64,000 nucleotides of DNA from Acidovorax sp. SRB_14 (GCF_012932145.1 NZ_MWOK01000002.1:62001-126000); one strand, 5' to 3'; shown: positions 38,186 through 47,648, counted from the first letter of the stretch. Notes: a model not told the origin generated them from the letters alone. A program made the numbers and translations.

Positions 38186-38605
38186 ATGTCATTCCGAATG
38201 ATCACCGAGATCGCCGGCTCGGCCATGACAGCGCAGACCGTGCGCCTCAACACCATCTCCAGCAACCTGGCCAATGCACAGTCGGCGTCCGGCAACGAAG
38301 CCGAGACCTACCGCGCGCGCAAGCCGGTGTTTTCCGCCATCAGCCAGGCGAGCAGCAGCGATCAGCTGCCCGGAGCGCGCGTACAGGTGCTCGACGTGGT
38401 CCAGAGCACCGAGCCTCTGCGCAAGACCTACGAGCCCGGCCACCCGCTGGCCAACGACCAGGGCGAGGTGTTCTACCCCAACGTCAACCCGGTAGCCGAG
38501 ATGACCGACATGCTGTCGGCATCGCGCGCCTTTGAAACCAATGTGGAGGTGCTCAGCCGCGTCAAGTCGATGCAGCAATCCCTCCTGAAACTCGGCGAAG
38601 GCTGA
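38186..38605 (+). CDS. lfgC: Flagellar rod protein FlgC
   Basis: A 139-residue rod protein: ITEIAGSAMTAQTVRLNTISSNLANAQSASGNEAETYRARKPVF and the C-terminal YEPGHPLANDQGEVFYPNVNPVAEMTDMLSASRAFETNVEVL, both diagnostic. It lies four bases after flgB. Confidence 0.94.
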   Translation: MSFRMITEIAGSAMTAQTVRLNTISSNLANAQSASGNEAETYRARKPVFSAISQASSSDQLPGARVQVLDVVQSTEPLRKTYEPGHPLANDQGEVFYPNVNPVAEMTDMLSASRAFETNVEVLSRVKSMQQSLLKLGEG

Positions 38606-38609
38606 TCCC

Positions 38610-39278
38610 ATGCAAACCCCTTCCTCCACCAGCGGCCAGGGCGCCGGCGTCGACACGGGCATCGCCCATGCGGCGGGCTCGGCGGCCTCCGTTTCGAACC
38701 TTTTCACCACGCTGCTGGTTGCTCAGATCAGGAACCAGAACCCCCTGGAGCCCACGGACCCGAGCGAATTCGTCGGCCAACTGGCCCAGCTCAGCCAGAT
38801 GGAGGCGCTGCAAAAGCTGACCGACCAGGGCGCGGCGAGCACGTCCATCCTGTCCAGCCTACAGCTGCTGTCCCTCGGTGCCCAGGTCGGCTCGCAGATC
38901 ACGGTGCGCAGCGACACGGTCACCCTGGCAGGGGAGCCCGTCCGCATTGGCTTCACGCTGGATAACCTCAGTGCACAGAACACGCTGGTCCTCACCGGCA
39001 GCGACGGCAGCACCCAGCGCATCGAGCTCGGCACATTGAGTTCCGGCGCCGCCCACTACACGATCGACCCCGCCAAGCTGGGCCTGGCATCGGGCACCTA
39101 CCGCATGGAAATCGTCGCCGACAACAAGGAAACGCCCCCGCTGGATGTCACCGGCACCCTGGCGAGCGTGCGGCTGTCCAGCTCGGGCATGCCTCTTCTG
39201 AGCGTCACCGGTGCCGGCCAGGTGCAGCCCGGCCTGATCACCGGCTTCAACGGCCAGCCCTCCCCCACCAGCCACTGA
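38610..39278 (+). CDS. lfgD: Hook capping protein FlgD
   Basis: A 222-residue hook cap: FTTLLVAQIRNQNPLEPTDPSEFVGQLAQLSQMEALQKL is the N-terminal FlgD signature. The C-terminal part (residues ~100-205) is a FLGD-type/Ig-like tudor region. It guides hook polymerisation. It lies four bases after flgC. Confidence 0.93.
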   Translation: MQTPSSTSGQGAGVDTGIAHAAGSAASVSNLFTTLLVAQIRNQNPLEPTDPSEFVGQLAQLSQMEALQKLTDQGAASTSILSSLQLLSLGAQVGSQITVRSDTVTLAGEPVRIGFTLDNLSAQNTLVLTGSDGSTQRIELGTLSSGAAHYTIDPAKLGLASGTYRMEIVADNKETPPLDVTGTLASVRLSSSGMPLLSVTGAGQVQPGLITGFNGQPSPTSH

Positions 39279-39291
39279 ACAAGGAACCGCC

Positions 39292-40506
39292 ATGAGCTTC
39301 GAAATCGCACTCTCCGGCATCAGCGCCATCAACACGTCGCTGGACACCATCAGCAACAACATCGCCAACTCGGGCACTTACGGATTCAAGTCCAGCCGCG
39401 CGAATTTTTCCTCGATGTACGCGGGCTCCCAACCGAGCGGCGCGCGCATCGGCTCGCAGACCCAAAGCATTGACATCGGCGGCGGCGTGCTCACCACGGG
39501 CCGCGGCCTGGACGCCACCATCCAGGGCCGGGGCTTCTTCATCACCAGAGACTCTACCGGTGTCGAGCTCTACACCCGGGTGGGCATCTTCGCGACCGAC
39601 AAGGACGGCTACCTGGTCGACAGCTTCAACCGCAAGGTGCAGGGCTATAACGCCGTGGTGGACGCGGCCGGCGTCCCCGTGCCGGGCGCGGCGCTGGGCG
39701 CCATGGGCGACATCAAGGTGCCCACGGGCCAGATCGCGGCCCAGGCCAGCACCAGACTCGACTATGTGGGCAATCTTTCCGCCGACTGGAAAACACCTGC
39801 GGTCGCCCCATTCGACCTTGCAGACCCGCTGTCCTACAACAGCTCCTCGGTGGCCGTGGCCTATGACTCGCTGGGTGCCAAGCACACCGTGACGCAGTAC
39901 TTCGTCAAGACCGGTACCAACGCAGTCACGGTCCACTACGCCTTCGACGGCACTGAGCAGGCGGCGGCGACCGCAACCCTGGCATTCGGCCCCGACGGCC
40001 AACTGCCCCCTCCTCCACCCTCGACGACACTGGTGCCAACGCCCGCGCCAGCAGGCGTGGACCCCATCAGCATCGCCATCAACTACGCCGGCTCGACCCA
40101 GTTCGCTGGCGAGACCACCAACACCGTCAACGCGACCAATGGCTACGCATCGGGTGCGCTGGTAGGCGTGCAGCTGTCCGAAGACGGTTCGGTGGTGGCG
40201 CAATACAGCAATGGCCAGAAGCAGAAGGTCGGCACCGTCGCCCTGGCCACGTTCCCCAACGAAAACGCCCTGGTCTCGGTCAACGACACCAGCTGGACCA
40301 CGTCCAGCGGCTCGGGCACGCCGCTCTACGGCACGCCGGGCAGTGGCATGACGGGTGCGCTGACCGTGGGCGCGATCGAGCAATCGAACGTGGACATGAC
40401 CTCCGAACTGGTAAGCCTGATGACGTCCCAGCGCAACTACCAGGCCAACACCAAGGTCATCTCTGCCGAGAGCGACATGATGAAAACCTTGATGCAGGCT
40501 GTCTGA
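39292..40506 (+). CDS. lfgE: Flagellar hook protein FlgE
   Basis: A 404-residue hook protein: N-terminus MSFEIALSGISAINTSLDTISNNIANSGTYGFKSSRANF, GRGFFI, and C-terminus SNVDMTSELVSLMTSQRNYQANTKVISAESDMMKTLMQAV. The middle domain contains a five-proline run at P239-P243 (40006-40020) and a PTPAPAG stretch, unusual in hook proteins. Polyproline runs normally need elongation factor P. It lies 13 bases after flgD. Confidence 0.94.
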   Translation: MSFEIALSGISAINTSLDTISNNIANSGTYGFKSSRANFSSMYAGSQPSGARIGSQTQSIDIGGGVLTTGRGLDATIQGRGFFITRDSTGVELYTRVGIFATDKDGYLVDSFNRKVQGYNAVVDAAGVPVPGAALGAMGDIKVPTGQIAAQASTRLDYVGNLSADWKTPAVAPFDLADPLSYNSSSVAVAYDSLGAKHTVTQYFVKTGTNAVTVHYAFDGTEQAAATATLAFGPDGQLPPPPPSTTLVPTPAPAGVDPISIAINYAGSTQFAGETTNTVNATNGYASGALVGVQLSEDGSVVAQYSNGQKQKVGTVALATFPNENALVSVNDTSWTTSSGSGTPLYGTPGSGMTGALTVGAIEQSNVDMTSELVSLMTSQRNYQANTKVISAESDMMKTLMQAV

Positions 40507-40517
40507 GGTAGCACGGC

Positions 40518-41243
40518 ATGGATGCACTGATCTACTCCGCAATGAGCGGCGCCGAGCGGTCCCTGCGGGCCCAGCAGGTGCATGCGAACAACCTGGCGAA
40601 CCTGCAGACCAGCGGCTTTCGTGCCGACCTCGAATTGGCGACCAGCCAGAGCGTGGCGGGATTCGGCTACGACGCCCGCCACATGAACCAGCTGCAGGCC
40701 AACGCGGTGAATACGCGTGCCGGCACCCTGGCGCCCACCGGGCGCGACCTGGACGCGGCCATCAGCGGCGAAGGCTTCTTCACCGTAGCCCACGGCAATG
40801 GCGAAGCCTATACGCGCAGCGGCGCGTTTGCGCTCGACAGCAGCGGCATGCTGACCCTCAATGGCCGGGCGGTGATCGGCGACGGCGGCCCCATCACGCT
40901 GCCGCCCGCATCGCGCATCGCCATTGGCGCAGACGGCACGATCTCGGTGCAGCCCAACGGCCAGGAAACAATGCAGCCCGTCGACCGCCTCAAGCTGGTC
41001 AAGCCCGCTGCCAACGACCTGACCAAGAACGAAGCGGGCCTGATCGTCGGCCGTGCGGGCGTGGCGCTGCCCGCGGACGACACCGTGCAGGTGCGCAGCG
41101 GCCACCTTGAAAGCAGCAACGTGTCGGCGGTGGAAGAGATGGTTGCCACCATGACGCTCAGCCGCGATTTCGAATTCCATATGAAGCTCTTCAAGGCCGC
41201 CGACGACATGGCGGCCAACGGCAACCGGCTGTTGCGAGAGTAA
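40518..41243 (+). CDS. lfgF: Flagellar rod protein FlgF
   Basis: A 241-residue rod protein: IYSAMSGAERSLRAQQVHANNLANLQTSGFRADLE, GEGFFTVAHGNGEAYTRSGAF, and SGHLESSNVSAVEEMVATMTLSRDFEFHMKLFKAADDM. These fit FlgF, with FlgG next. It lies 11 bases after flgE. Confidence 0.92.
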   Translation: MDALIYSAMSGAERSLRAQQVHANNLANLQTSGFRADLELATSQSVAGFGYDARHMNQLQANAVNTRAGTLAPTGRDLDAAISGEGFFTVAHGNGEAYTRSGAFALDSSGMLTLNGRAVIGDGGPITLPPASRIAIGADGTISVQPNGQETMQPVDRLKLVKPAANDLTKNEAGLIVGRAGVALPADDTVQVRSGHLESSNVSAVEEMVATMTLSRDFEFHMKLFKAADDMAANGNRLLRE

Positions 41244-41270
41244 ACCCAGACACCCCCTCAGGAGAAAACC

Positions 41271-42059
41271 ATGAACCCAGCCATGTGGATCAGCAAGACC
41301 GGCGTGCAGGCGCAAGATGCCAAATTGCAGGCCATCGCCAACAACCTGGCCAACGTCAACACCGTCGGCTTCAAGCGCGACCGCGTCGTCTTCGAAGACC
41401 TCTTCTATTCCGTCGAGCAGCAGCCCGGCGCCCAACTGGACAACAACCGCACCTCCGTCTCGGGCGTGCAACTGGGCAATGGCACGCGCATGGTCGGCAC
41501 GCAAAAGCTGTTCACCACGGGCAATATGCAGACGACCAACCAGGCGCTGGACGTGGCCATCACCGGCAACGGATTCCTCCAGGTGGAGATGGCCAGTGGC
41601 GAATCCGCCTACACGCGCGCCGGCCAGCTTTCCGTGAATTCCGAAGGGCGCCTGGTGAATGCGCAGGGCCTGCCACTGCGTCCCGAAATCACCGTTCCGG
41701 CCAATGCCACGGCCATCTCCATCGGCGAGAACGGCGTGGTTTCGGCCACCGTGCCCGGCACGACCACGCCCACCGAGCTGGGCCAGATCACGCTGTCCCA
41801 CTTCATCAACCCCACCGGCCTGCTGGCCCTGGGCGACAACCTCTACAAACAGACCACCGCCAGCGGCGCACCGACCGAGGGTAACCCCGGCGAAGACGGC
41901 CGTGGCAAACTCAAGCAGGGGACGCTGGAGGGCTCGAACGTGCAGGTGGTGGAGGAAATGGTCGACATGATCGCCGCTCAGCGCACCTACGAAATGAACA
42001 CGAAGGTACTGTCGGCCGCCGACGGCATGCTGCAGAACCTGGTCCAGGCAGTGCGCTGA
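41271..42059 (+). CDS. lfgG: Flagellar distal rod protein FlgG
   Basis: A 262-residue distal rod protein: MWISKTGVQAQDAKLQAIANNLANVNTVGFKRDRVVFEDLFYS, GNGFLQVEMASGESAYTRAGQLSVNSEGRLVNAQG, and VQVVEEMVDMIAAQRTYEMNTKVLSAADGMLQNLVQAVR, all very typical. AGGAG precedes ATG 41271. The stop overlaps flgH by one base. Confidence 0.95.
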   Translation: MNPAMWISKTGVQAQDAKLQAIANNLANVNTVGFKRDRVVFEDLFYSVEQQPGAQLDNNRTSVSGVQLGNGTRMVGTQKLFTTGNMQTTNQALDVAITGNGFLQVEMASGESAYTRAGQLSVNSEGRLVNAQGLPLRPEITVPANATAISIGENGVVSATVPGTTTPTELGQITLSHFINPTGLLALGDNLYKQTTASGAPTEGNPGEDGRGKLKQGTLEGSNVQVVEEMVDMIAAQRTYEMNTKVLSAADGMLQNLVQAVR

Positions 42060-42727
42060 TGCAAGGCTGCAAGGCAATCGCCGCGTCGCTCGCCTGCCTG
42101 GCGCTGGCCGCCTGCGAAACGGTGGCCACAGTCCCGCCCTCGGGTCCCGCGGAAGCTCTCGAGTTCGCCACTGCGCCCCTTGCCGTGCAGCGAGGGCAGT
42201 CGGGCGGCGTATTTTCCCCGCTCGCGTTTTCTTCACTGACCTCGGACAGCCGGGCGTTCCGGCCCGGCGACGTGCTCACCGTGGTGCTGCAGGAAACCAC
42301 CCAGGCGAGCAAGAAAACCGGCACCAGCACCGGCAAGAACAGCAGCGCCTCGGTAGCGCCCAGTGTGCTGCTGGGCAAGACGCTCAAGACCGACATCGGC
42401 ATCGATGCCCAGCGCCACTTTGACAGCAGCGGCTCCAGCATGCAGCAAAACACCCTGCAGGGTGCGATCACCGTGGTCGTGCAGGAGGTGCTGCCCAACG
42501 GCTTGCTGCAGATTCGCGGCGAAAAAAGCCTGACGCTGAACCAGGGCGAGGAATTTATCCGCGTCAGCGGTTACGTTCGCGTCGCCGACATCGACACCGA
42601 CAACCGCCTGTCGTCGCAGCGCATCGCCAATGCGCGCATTGTGTATTCGGGGCGCGGTGCCTTGGCCGAAACCCAGCGCCAGGGCTGGCTGATGACGTTC
42701 TTCAACGGCTCCTGGATGCCTTTCTGA
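42059..42727 (+). CDS. lfgH: Flagellar L-ring lipoprotein FlgH
   Basis: A 222-residue outer-membrane lipoprotein. The lipobox LAAC ends at C19. The FlgH body is recognisable: [96 protein letters not shown]. It forms the L ring. ATG 42059 overlaps the flgG stop. Confidence 0.94.
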   Translation: MQGCKAIAASLACLALAACETVATVPPSGPAEALEFATAPLAVQRGQSGGVFSPLAFSSLTSDSRAFRPGDVLTVVLQETTQASKKTGTSTGKNSSASVAPSVLLGKTLKTDIGIDAQRHFDSSGSSMQQNTLQGAITVVVQEVLPNGLLQIRGEKSLTLNQGEEFIRVSGYVRVADIDTDNRLSSQRIANARIVYSGRGALAETQRQGWLMTFFNGSWMPF

Positions 42728-42746
42728 GCTTGCAAAAGAAGTTGCC

Positions 42747-43850
42747 ATGAAATTGTTGCGCCTTGCCCCCTTTCTATTGACGCTGTGCCTGTGCGCCGCG
42801 CCGGCCCTGGCGGCGCAAAGCCTGCGCAACCTGGTGCAGGTCGAAGGTGTGCGCGAGAACCAACTGGTCGGCTACGGCATCGTGGTCGGCCTCAATGGGT
42901 CGGGTGACAGCACCCAGGTCAAATCGGCCGGCCAGTCGGTCACGAACCTGCTCAAGCAGTTCGACGTCAAGCTGCCCGAACGCACCGACTCCAAGACCAA
43001 GAACGTGGCCACGGTGATGGTCAGCGCGGTCTTCCCGCCGGGCTACCGCAGAGGCCAGACCATCGACGTCACCGTGTCGTCGCTCGGCGACGCCAAGAGC
43101 CTGCGCGGCGGTGCGCTGCTGCTGTCGCCCTTGCGCGCGGCCAACGGCGAGGTTTATGCGCTGGCCCAAGGCAACCTCGTGGTCGGCGGCCTGAACGCCC
43201 AGGGTGCCAGCGGCTCCAGCGTGACGGTGAACACCCCCACGGCCGGGCGCATTCCGAACGGCGCCACCATCGAGCGCGAAATCGAGACAGATTTCGACAC
43301 CCGGCCCACCGTGCGCCTGAGCCTGCGCCGCCCCAACTTCGAGACCGCGACGAATATCGTGGCATCGATCAACCGGCGCTTCGGCGCCGTCGCCACCACG
43401 CGCGACGCCACCAGCGTGGAAGTGCAGGCCCCGCAGAACCCGACCGAGCGCGTCGCCTTCGTGGCCCAGCTGCAGGCGCTGAGCGTCAATGTCGGCATCG
43501 AAACCCCCAAGGTCATCTTCAACTCCAAGACCGGCACCGTGGTCATCGCCCAAGGCGTCACGGTGCGGCCGGCCGCCGTGTCGCATGGCGCGCTCAAGGT
43601 GGTGATCAACGAGCAGCCCCAGGTCAGCCAGCCCGCGCCGTTCAGCCAGGGCCAGACCGCGGTCACGCCGCAGTCGCGCGTGAGCGTAGAGCAAGGCAAT
43701 GGGCGGATGTTCAACTGGCCCACCAGCACCAAGCTGCAAACCATCATCGACACCATCAACAGCACCGGCGCCACGCCCGACGACATCATGGCCATCCTGC
43801 AGGCGCTGGACCAGGCCGGCGCCATCGACGGCGAACTGGTCGTGATCTAA
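42747..43850 (+). CDS. lfgI: Flagellar P-ring protein FlgI
   Basis: A 367-residue periplasmic ring protein. The signal peptide is residues 1-~22 ([13 protein letters not shown]), then the family block [73 protein letters not shown], ending [23 protein letters not shown]. It starts 19 bases after flgH. Confidence 0.95.
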   Translation: MKLLRLAPFLLTLCLCAAPALAAQSLRNLVQVEGVRENQLVGYGIVVGLNGSGDSTQVKSAGQSVTNLLKQFDVKLPERTDSKTKNVATVMVSAVFPPGYRRGQTIDVTVSSLGDAKSLRGGALLLSPLRAANGEVYALAQGNLVVGGLNAQGASGSSVTVNTPTAGRIPNGATIEREIETDFDTRPTVRLSLRRPNFETATNIVASINRRFGAVATTRDATSVEVQAPQNPTERVAFVAQLQALSVNVGIETPKVIFNSKTGTVVIAQGVTVRPAAVSHGALKVVINEQPQVSQPAPFSQGQTAVTPQSRVSVEQGNGRMFNWPTSTKLQTIIDTINSTGATPDDIMAILQALDQAGAIDGELVVI

Positions 43851-43858
43851 GACTCTCC

Positions 43859-44221
43859 ATGAACGAACTGCACCCCCAGCCCTTTTCACTGGCCCCGGCC
43901 GCCAGCGCGACCGAGCCCGCCATCCGCGAAGCGGCCAAGGCCGAGCAGGCCGCCGTCAAGTTCGAAGGCCTGTTCATCGGCGAAATGCTCAAGCAGATGC
44001 GCCGCAGCGCCCGCGAGATCGCTGGCGAAGACGGCATGTTTAAAAGCCCGACCCACGGCAGCCTGCTGGAACTGGCCGACACCATGGTGGCCGACGCCAT
44101 GGCCGGGCAGCGGGCGTTCGGCATTGCCGACGTCATCCTGCAGCAGCTGCTCGCACCGGCCGATCCGGCCACAGACGGGCCGCTTAAGTTTTCGCCCGCC
44201 ACGGCCGCCTTGAAGCCTTAA
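43859..44221 (+). CDS. lfgJ: FlgJ, rod-capping domain only
   Basis: A 120-residue protein that corresponds to the N-terminal half of FlgJ: AKAEQAAVKFEGLFIGEMLKQMRRSAREIAGEDGMFKSPTHGSLLELADTMVADAMAGQRAFGIADVILQQL. It caps the growing rod. The muramidase half is absent and encoded separately at 36362. It lies eight bases after flgI and 38 before flgK. Confidence 0.88.
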   Translation: MNELHPQPFSLAPAASATEPAIREAAKAEQAAVKFEGLFIGEMLKQMRRSAREIAGEDGMFKSPTHGSLLELADTMVADAMAGQRAFGIADVILQQLLAPADPATDGPLKFSPATAALKP

Positions 44222-44259
44222 GGCCGCCCAGGCCACCTCTTTCAGAAAGCGCCCATTCC

Positions 44260-45654
44260 ATGAGCATGATCAACAACGCCCTGTCCGGCACGCTGGCGGC
44301 GCAAGCGGCCCTGACCGTCGCCAGCCAGAACGTCGCCAACCTCATGACGCCGGGCTACACCCGCCAGGGCATCCTGCTGACCTCGGCCCAGCCTTCGCGC
44401 TCGGGCCCGTTCGCGGCCGGCGACGGCGTCAACATCCCGTCGCTGTTCCGCTTCAGCGACGACTACAAGAACCTGCAAATGTGGAACGCGGCCTCCAACC
44501 TCGGCCAGCACGCCACCACCCAGCCCTACCTGACCCAGCTCGAGCAGGTCATGGGCGACGACAGTGCCTCCATCAACAGCGGCCTGGACGCCTTCTTCAG
44601 CGCCCTGAACGCGGCCAGCGTGGAGCCCACGTCCAGCCCGCTGCGCCAGCAGGTCATCAGCTCTGCCGAGGCCCTGGCCCAGCGCTTCAACAGTCTCAAC
44701 CAGGTGCTCTCGGGCCAGCGCGCATCGGTTGCGCAGCAGCGCAGCACCACGGTGGCCCAGGTCAATGCCCTGGCCACCGACATCGCCAAGCTCAACGAAA
44801 AGATCGCTTCCGCCTCGGCCACAGGGGCCAGCCCGTCCGGCCTCATGGACGAGCGCGACAACAAGATCGACGCGCTCGCTGCCCTGGTCGGAGTCCAGGT
44901 CGTGAACCAGCCCGATGGCTCGCGCAGCGTCTCGCTGCGCGGCGGCCAGCCCCTGGTGGCGGGATCGATGGCGGCCACGCTGGAAGTGAAGCCCCTCACT
45001 GGCGGCGGGCAATCGCTGGTGGTCCAGTTCGCCACCCAATCCTTCGGCGTGACCGGCACCGACCTGGGCGGCCAGCTCGGCGGGCTGGCCAGCTATGAAG
45101 ACAAGGTGCTGGTGCCCCTGGCCCAGTCGGTCACCGACATGGCCGGTGAGATCAGCAAGAAGTTCAATGACACGCTGACCGCTGGGTACTCCATGGGCAG
45201 CACGGCGGCCACACCGGAGTCCGGCAAACCGCTGTTCGTCTTCAATGCCAGCAGCACGTCCGGCATGCTGCAGGTCACGGCCGGCCTCACGCCACAGGAC
45301 CTGGGCTTTTCTGCTGACCCGGCACTGCAGGGCGACAGCGCCAACTTGCTGCAATTGATCGACCTGAAGAACCAGCCCATTGCAGTCGGCACCCTGGGCA
45401 GCGTGCTGATGGGTGACGCCTACACGCAACTGGTCAGCAAGCTGGGCACGGACAGCCAGCAGAACCACAGCGCGCTGAGCGTGACGGAAACCGTGCGCAA
45501 CTACGCCGTGGCCAACTGGAAGAACACCAGCGGGGTGAACTCTGACGAAGAGGCCATCAACCTGGTGCAGTTCCAGCAGATGTACCAGGCCAACATGAAA
45601 GTCATTGCCGTTGCCAACCAGCTGTTCGACAGCACGCTGGCCATGATGAACTAA
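44260..45654 (+). CDS. lfgK: Hook-filament junction protein FlgK
   Basis: A 464-residue HAP1. N-terminus MSMINNALSGTLAAQAALTVASQNVANLMTPGYTRQGILLTSAQP, then SPLRQQVISSAEALAQRFNSLNQVL and LMDERDNKIDALAALVGV, and C-terminus SDEEAINLVQFQQMYQANMKVIAVANQLFDSTLAMMN, all FlgK hallmarks. It joins hook and filament with FlgL. Confidence 0.94.
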   Translation: MSMINNALSGTLAAQAALTVASQNVANLMTPGYTRQGILLTSAQPSRSGPFAAGDGVNIPSLFRFSDDYKNLQMWNAASNLGQHATTQPYLTQLEQVMGDDSASINSGLDAFFSALNAASVEPTSSPLRQQVISSAEALAQRFNSLNQVLSGQRASVAQQRSTTVAQVNALATDIAKLNEKIASASATGASPSGLMDERDNKIDALAALVGVQVVNQPDGSRSVSLRGGQPLVAGSMAATLEVKPLTGGGQSLVVQFATQSFGVTGTDLGGQLGGLASYEDKVLVPLAQSVTDMAGEISKKFNDTLTAGYSMGSTAATPESGKPLFVFNASSTSGMLQVTAGLTPQDLGFSADPALQGDSANLLQLIDLKNQPIAVGTLGSVLMGDAYTQLVSKLGTDSQQNHSALSVTETVRNYAVANWKNTSGVNSDEEAINLVQFQQMYQANMKVIAVANQLFDSTLAMMN

Positions 45655-45663
45655 GGGCAGAAC

Positions 45664-46560
45664 ATGCGCATCGCCACCACCCAGTTTCACGCCACCATGA
45701 ACACGGCGCTGCAGAACGCCAATGCCCGGCTGGAGCATGTAATGCAGCAAATGTCCTCCGGGCAGCGCCTGCTGCAACCCTCCGACGACCCGATCTCCAA
45801 CGTCCGCCTGTCGCGCATGGCGCGCGAGGATGCCGCGCTCACGCAATACCGCGACAACATCAGCGCGCTCAGCACCCGCCTCATGCAGAATGAAACGGCG
45901 CTCGGCAGCATGGTGCAAGACATGCTGCAGGTGCGCGATCTGCTGGTGTGGGCCCGGGACGGCAGCAACACCTCGGAAGACGTGAAGGCGATGGCAAGCT
46001 CTCTGACGGCCCTGCGCGACAGCCTTTTCTACAGCAGCAACAGCAAGGACCAGGAGGGCCGCTACCTGTTCTCCGGCACGGCCAGCGCAACGGACACGGT
46101 CACCTACGACGATACCCAGCCCCTGGGCGCCCGCTATACGTTCACGGGCAACACCGCGCCACAACAGGTCGTCGTGGGCCATGGCATCACGCAGACGGCC
46201 AACGTCACGCTGTCTGAGATGGCCGCTCTGCTCAATTCACTGGACCGCACGGCCACCACCCTGCAAACCAACGGAATGAACACCGGCGATACCGTGGGCG
46301 ACACCATCAAGGCCCTGGACGATGCGCTCTCGTCGGTCAGCGGCAAGATCGCCGGCCTCGGCGGCACCCAGAACATCCTTGCGACGCTGGACAGCAACCA
46401 CGGCAACGTCAGCGTGTCGAACCAGCAGGCCATGATCACCCTCGGGCAACTGGACTACGGAGAAGCCGCCACACGCCTGTCGGGTTACAGCACGGCGCTG
46501 CAAGCCACACAGAAGGCCTACAGCAAGGTCAGCGGCCTGTCGCTGTTCGACCTTCTCTGA
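45664..46560 (+). CDS. lfgL: Hook-filament junction protein FlgL
   Basis: A 298-residue HAP3 of flagellin-like fold: MRIATTQFHATMNTALQNANARLEHVMQQMSSGQRLLQPSDDPISNVRLSRM and DSLFYSSNSKDQEGRYLFSGTASATDTVTYDD, with helical C-terminus. It lies nine bases after flgK and is followed by the lafW-like gene. Confidence 0.93.
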   Translation: MRIATTQFHATMNTALQNANARLEHVMQQMSSGQRLLQPSDDPISNVRLSRMAREDAALTQYRDNISALSTRLMQNETALGSMVQDMLQVRDLLVWARDGSNTSEDVKAMASSLTALRDSLFYSSNSKDQEGRYLFSGTASATDTVTYDDTQPLGARYTFTGNTAPQQVVVGHGITQTANVTLSEMAALLNSLDRTATTLQTNGMNTGDTVGDTIKALDDALSSVSGKIAGLGGTQNILATLDSNHGNVSVSNQQAMITLGQLDYGEAATRLSGYSTALQATQKAYSKVSGLSLFDLL

Positions 46561-46583
46561 CCGCGCACCCCGCCTCCGCCTCC

Positions 46584-47630
46584 ATGCAGCTCACGCCCCT
46601 CTCCAGCGCAGACCGCTCTCCCTCCCTGCAAGCCCAGCTTCCAGCCACCGGCGCGGCGCAGCGCTCCACTGTGCCAGTGGCACCGACAATGCCGGCGGCA
46701 CCGCTCCTGCGGAGCATGGCTGCCCCCACACCACGGCAGGGCCTGGGGGTCTGGGCGCCGGAGCTCAACGCAAAGGTGGCCAGCGCCCAGCAGGCGCTGG
46801 CCTTTCTGGATGAGCTGTCGTCGCAACTGCAGGACGTCAAGGCCCAGCTCAGCCTCAAGCTCGCCGGCAGCTACGTGCGCGAAGGCGCGCTGGAGAAACA
46901 GCAGCACCGCCTCGCGCAGCTGTGGAAGGACCGGGCCGAGCACAGCGGCCACCGCCTGGACGCCCAGCTCGCGTACAGCGGTGACACTCCGGCGCGGCAG
47001 CGCTTTCGGATTCGCGGCCTGGACCAGCAAAGCTTGCAGGCCAGCGGCCAGGAGACCCTGGTCTTTTCACTCAACGGGGCACCCCGGCACACCATGTCGC
47101 TGCGGATCGAAGCCGGCCTGCCACCGGCCGCGCTCGCAGGCCGGTTCAACCGGGCGCTGGTTCCCGCCGGCATCCAGGTGAGCCCCAACGCCCAGGGCCA
47201 ACTGGATTACTTCACCGTACCGGAGGCGCAGTGGCCGCAGGTGCGCGACAGCCTGGCCATCAAGGGCGATGGCAAGCGTTTTCCCACCGGGCAGTTCGCA
47301 CGGGTACGGGCGGAGCCCGAGCCGGCCATCATCGATCCGGGCGCCTGGGAGCTCGACGGGCCGAGCGGCCTGCGCCAGGCCTTGCCGCAGATCGTGCGGG
47401 CAGCCCAGCAGAGCGATGCCGCCCGCGCCGAGGTCCTGCGCTCCCTGGCCGATGCAGAACACTCGCTCAGCCGCCCGGAAACCGCCGGCGACGTCGCTGC
47501 CGTGCGGGCGTTCGCGCAGTCCTTCGAGGAGCAGACGCGGACAGCCAACTACCCCATCCTGTCGGCTGTGTCCCCCAGCCTGCTCGGCCTGCCCCGCTAC
47601 CGCATCGACAGCCTTCTGGCGCTGCCATAA
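46584..47630 (+). CDS. Unrecognised flagellar-locus protein in the LafW position
   Basis: A 348-residue soluble protein without signal peptide or membrane helices. The first ~50 residues are proline/alanine-rich. Residues ~60-135 are helical (LNAKVASAQQALAFLDELSSQLQDVKAQLSLKLAG, then LAQLWKDRAEHSGHRLDAQL). Residues ~140-270 are probably a beta-rich domain (RFRIRGLDQQSLQASGQETLVFSLNG, FTVPEAQWPQVRDSLAIKGDGKRFPTGQFARV). I recognise no family domain. In lateral loci the gene after lfgL is lafW, annotated as a hook-associated protein, so a hook-linked or exported role is a positional guess. It ends the flagellar block. Confidence 0.6.
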   Translation: MQLTPLSSADRSPSLQAQLPATGAAQRSTVPVAPTMPAAPLLRSMAAPTPRQGLGVWAPELNAKVASAQQALAFLDELSSQLQDVKAQLSLKLAGSYVREGALEKQQHRLAQLWKDRAEHSGHRLDAQLAYSGDTPARQRFRIRGLDQQSLQASGQETLVFSLNGAPRHTMSLRIEAGLPPAALAGRFNRALVPAGIQVSPNAQGQLDYFTVPEAQWPQVRDSLAIKGDGKRFPTGQFARVRAEPEPAIIDPGAWELDGPSGLRQALPQIVRAAQQSDAARAEVLRSLADAEHSLSRPETAGDVAAVRAFAQSFEEQTRTANYPILSAVSPSLLGLPRYRIDSLLALP

Positions 47631-47633
47631 CCC

Positions 47634-47648
47634 GGGCGCGTGGCGCCC
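47634..47648 (+). terminator. Hairpin at the end of the flagellar block
   Basis: GGGCGC (47634-47639) and GCGCCC (47643-47648) with a 3-base loop lie just past the stop of the lafW-like gene. There is no T-tract, so it may be a weak or Rho-assisted terminator. The 94-base gap to the next gene holds nothing else I can name. Confidence 0.4.

Noticed and set aside
40437-42236. 599-residue minus-strand open frame over flgF and flgG
   Set aside because: Histidine/glycine/glutamine-rich translation with no domain; the plus-strand rod genes are certain.
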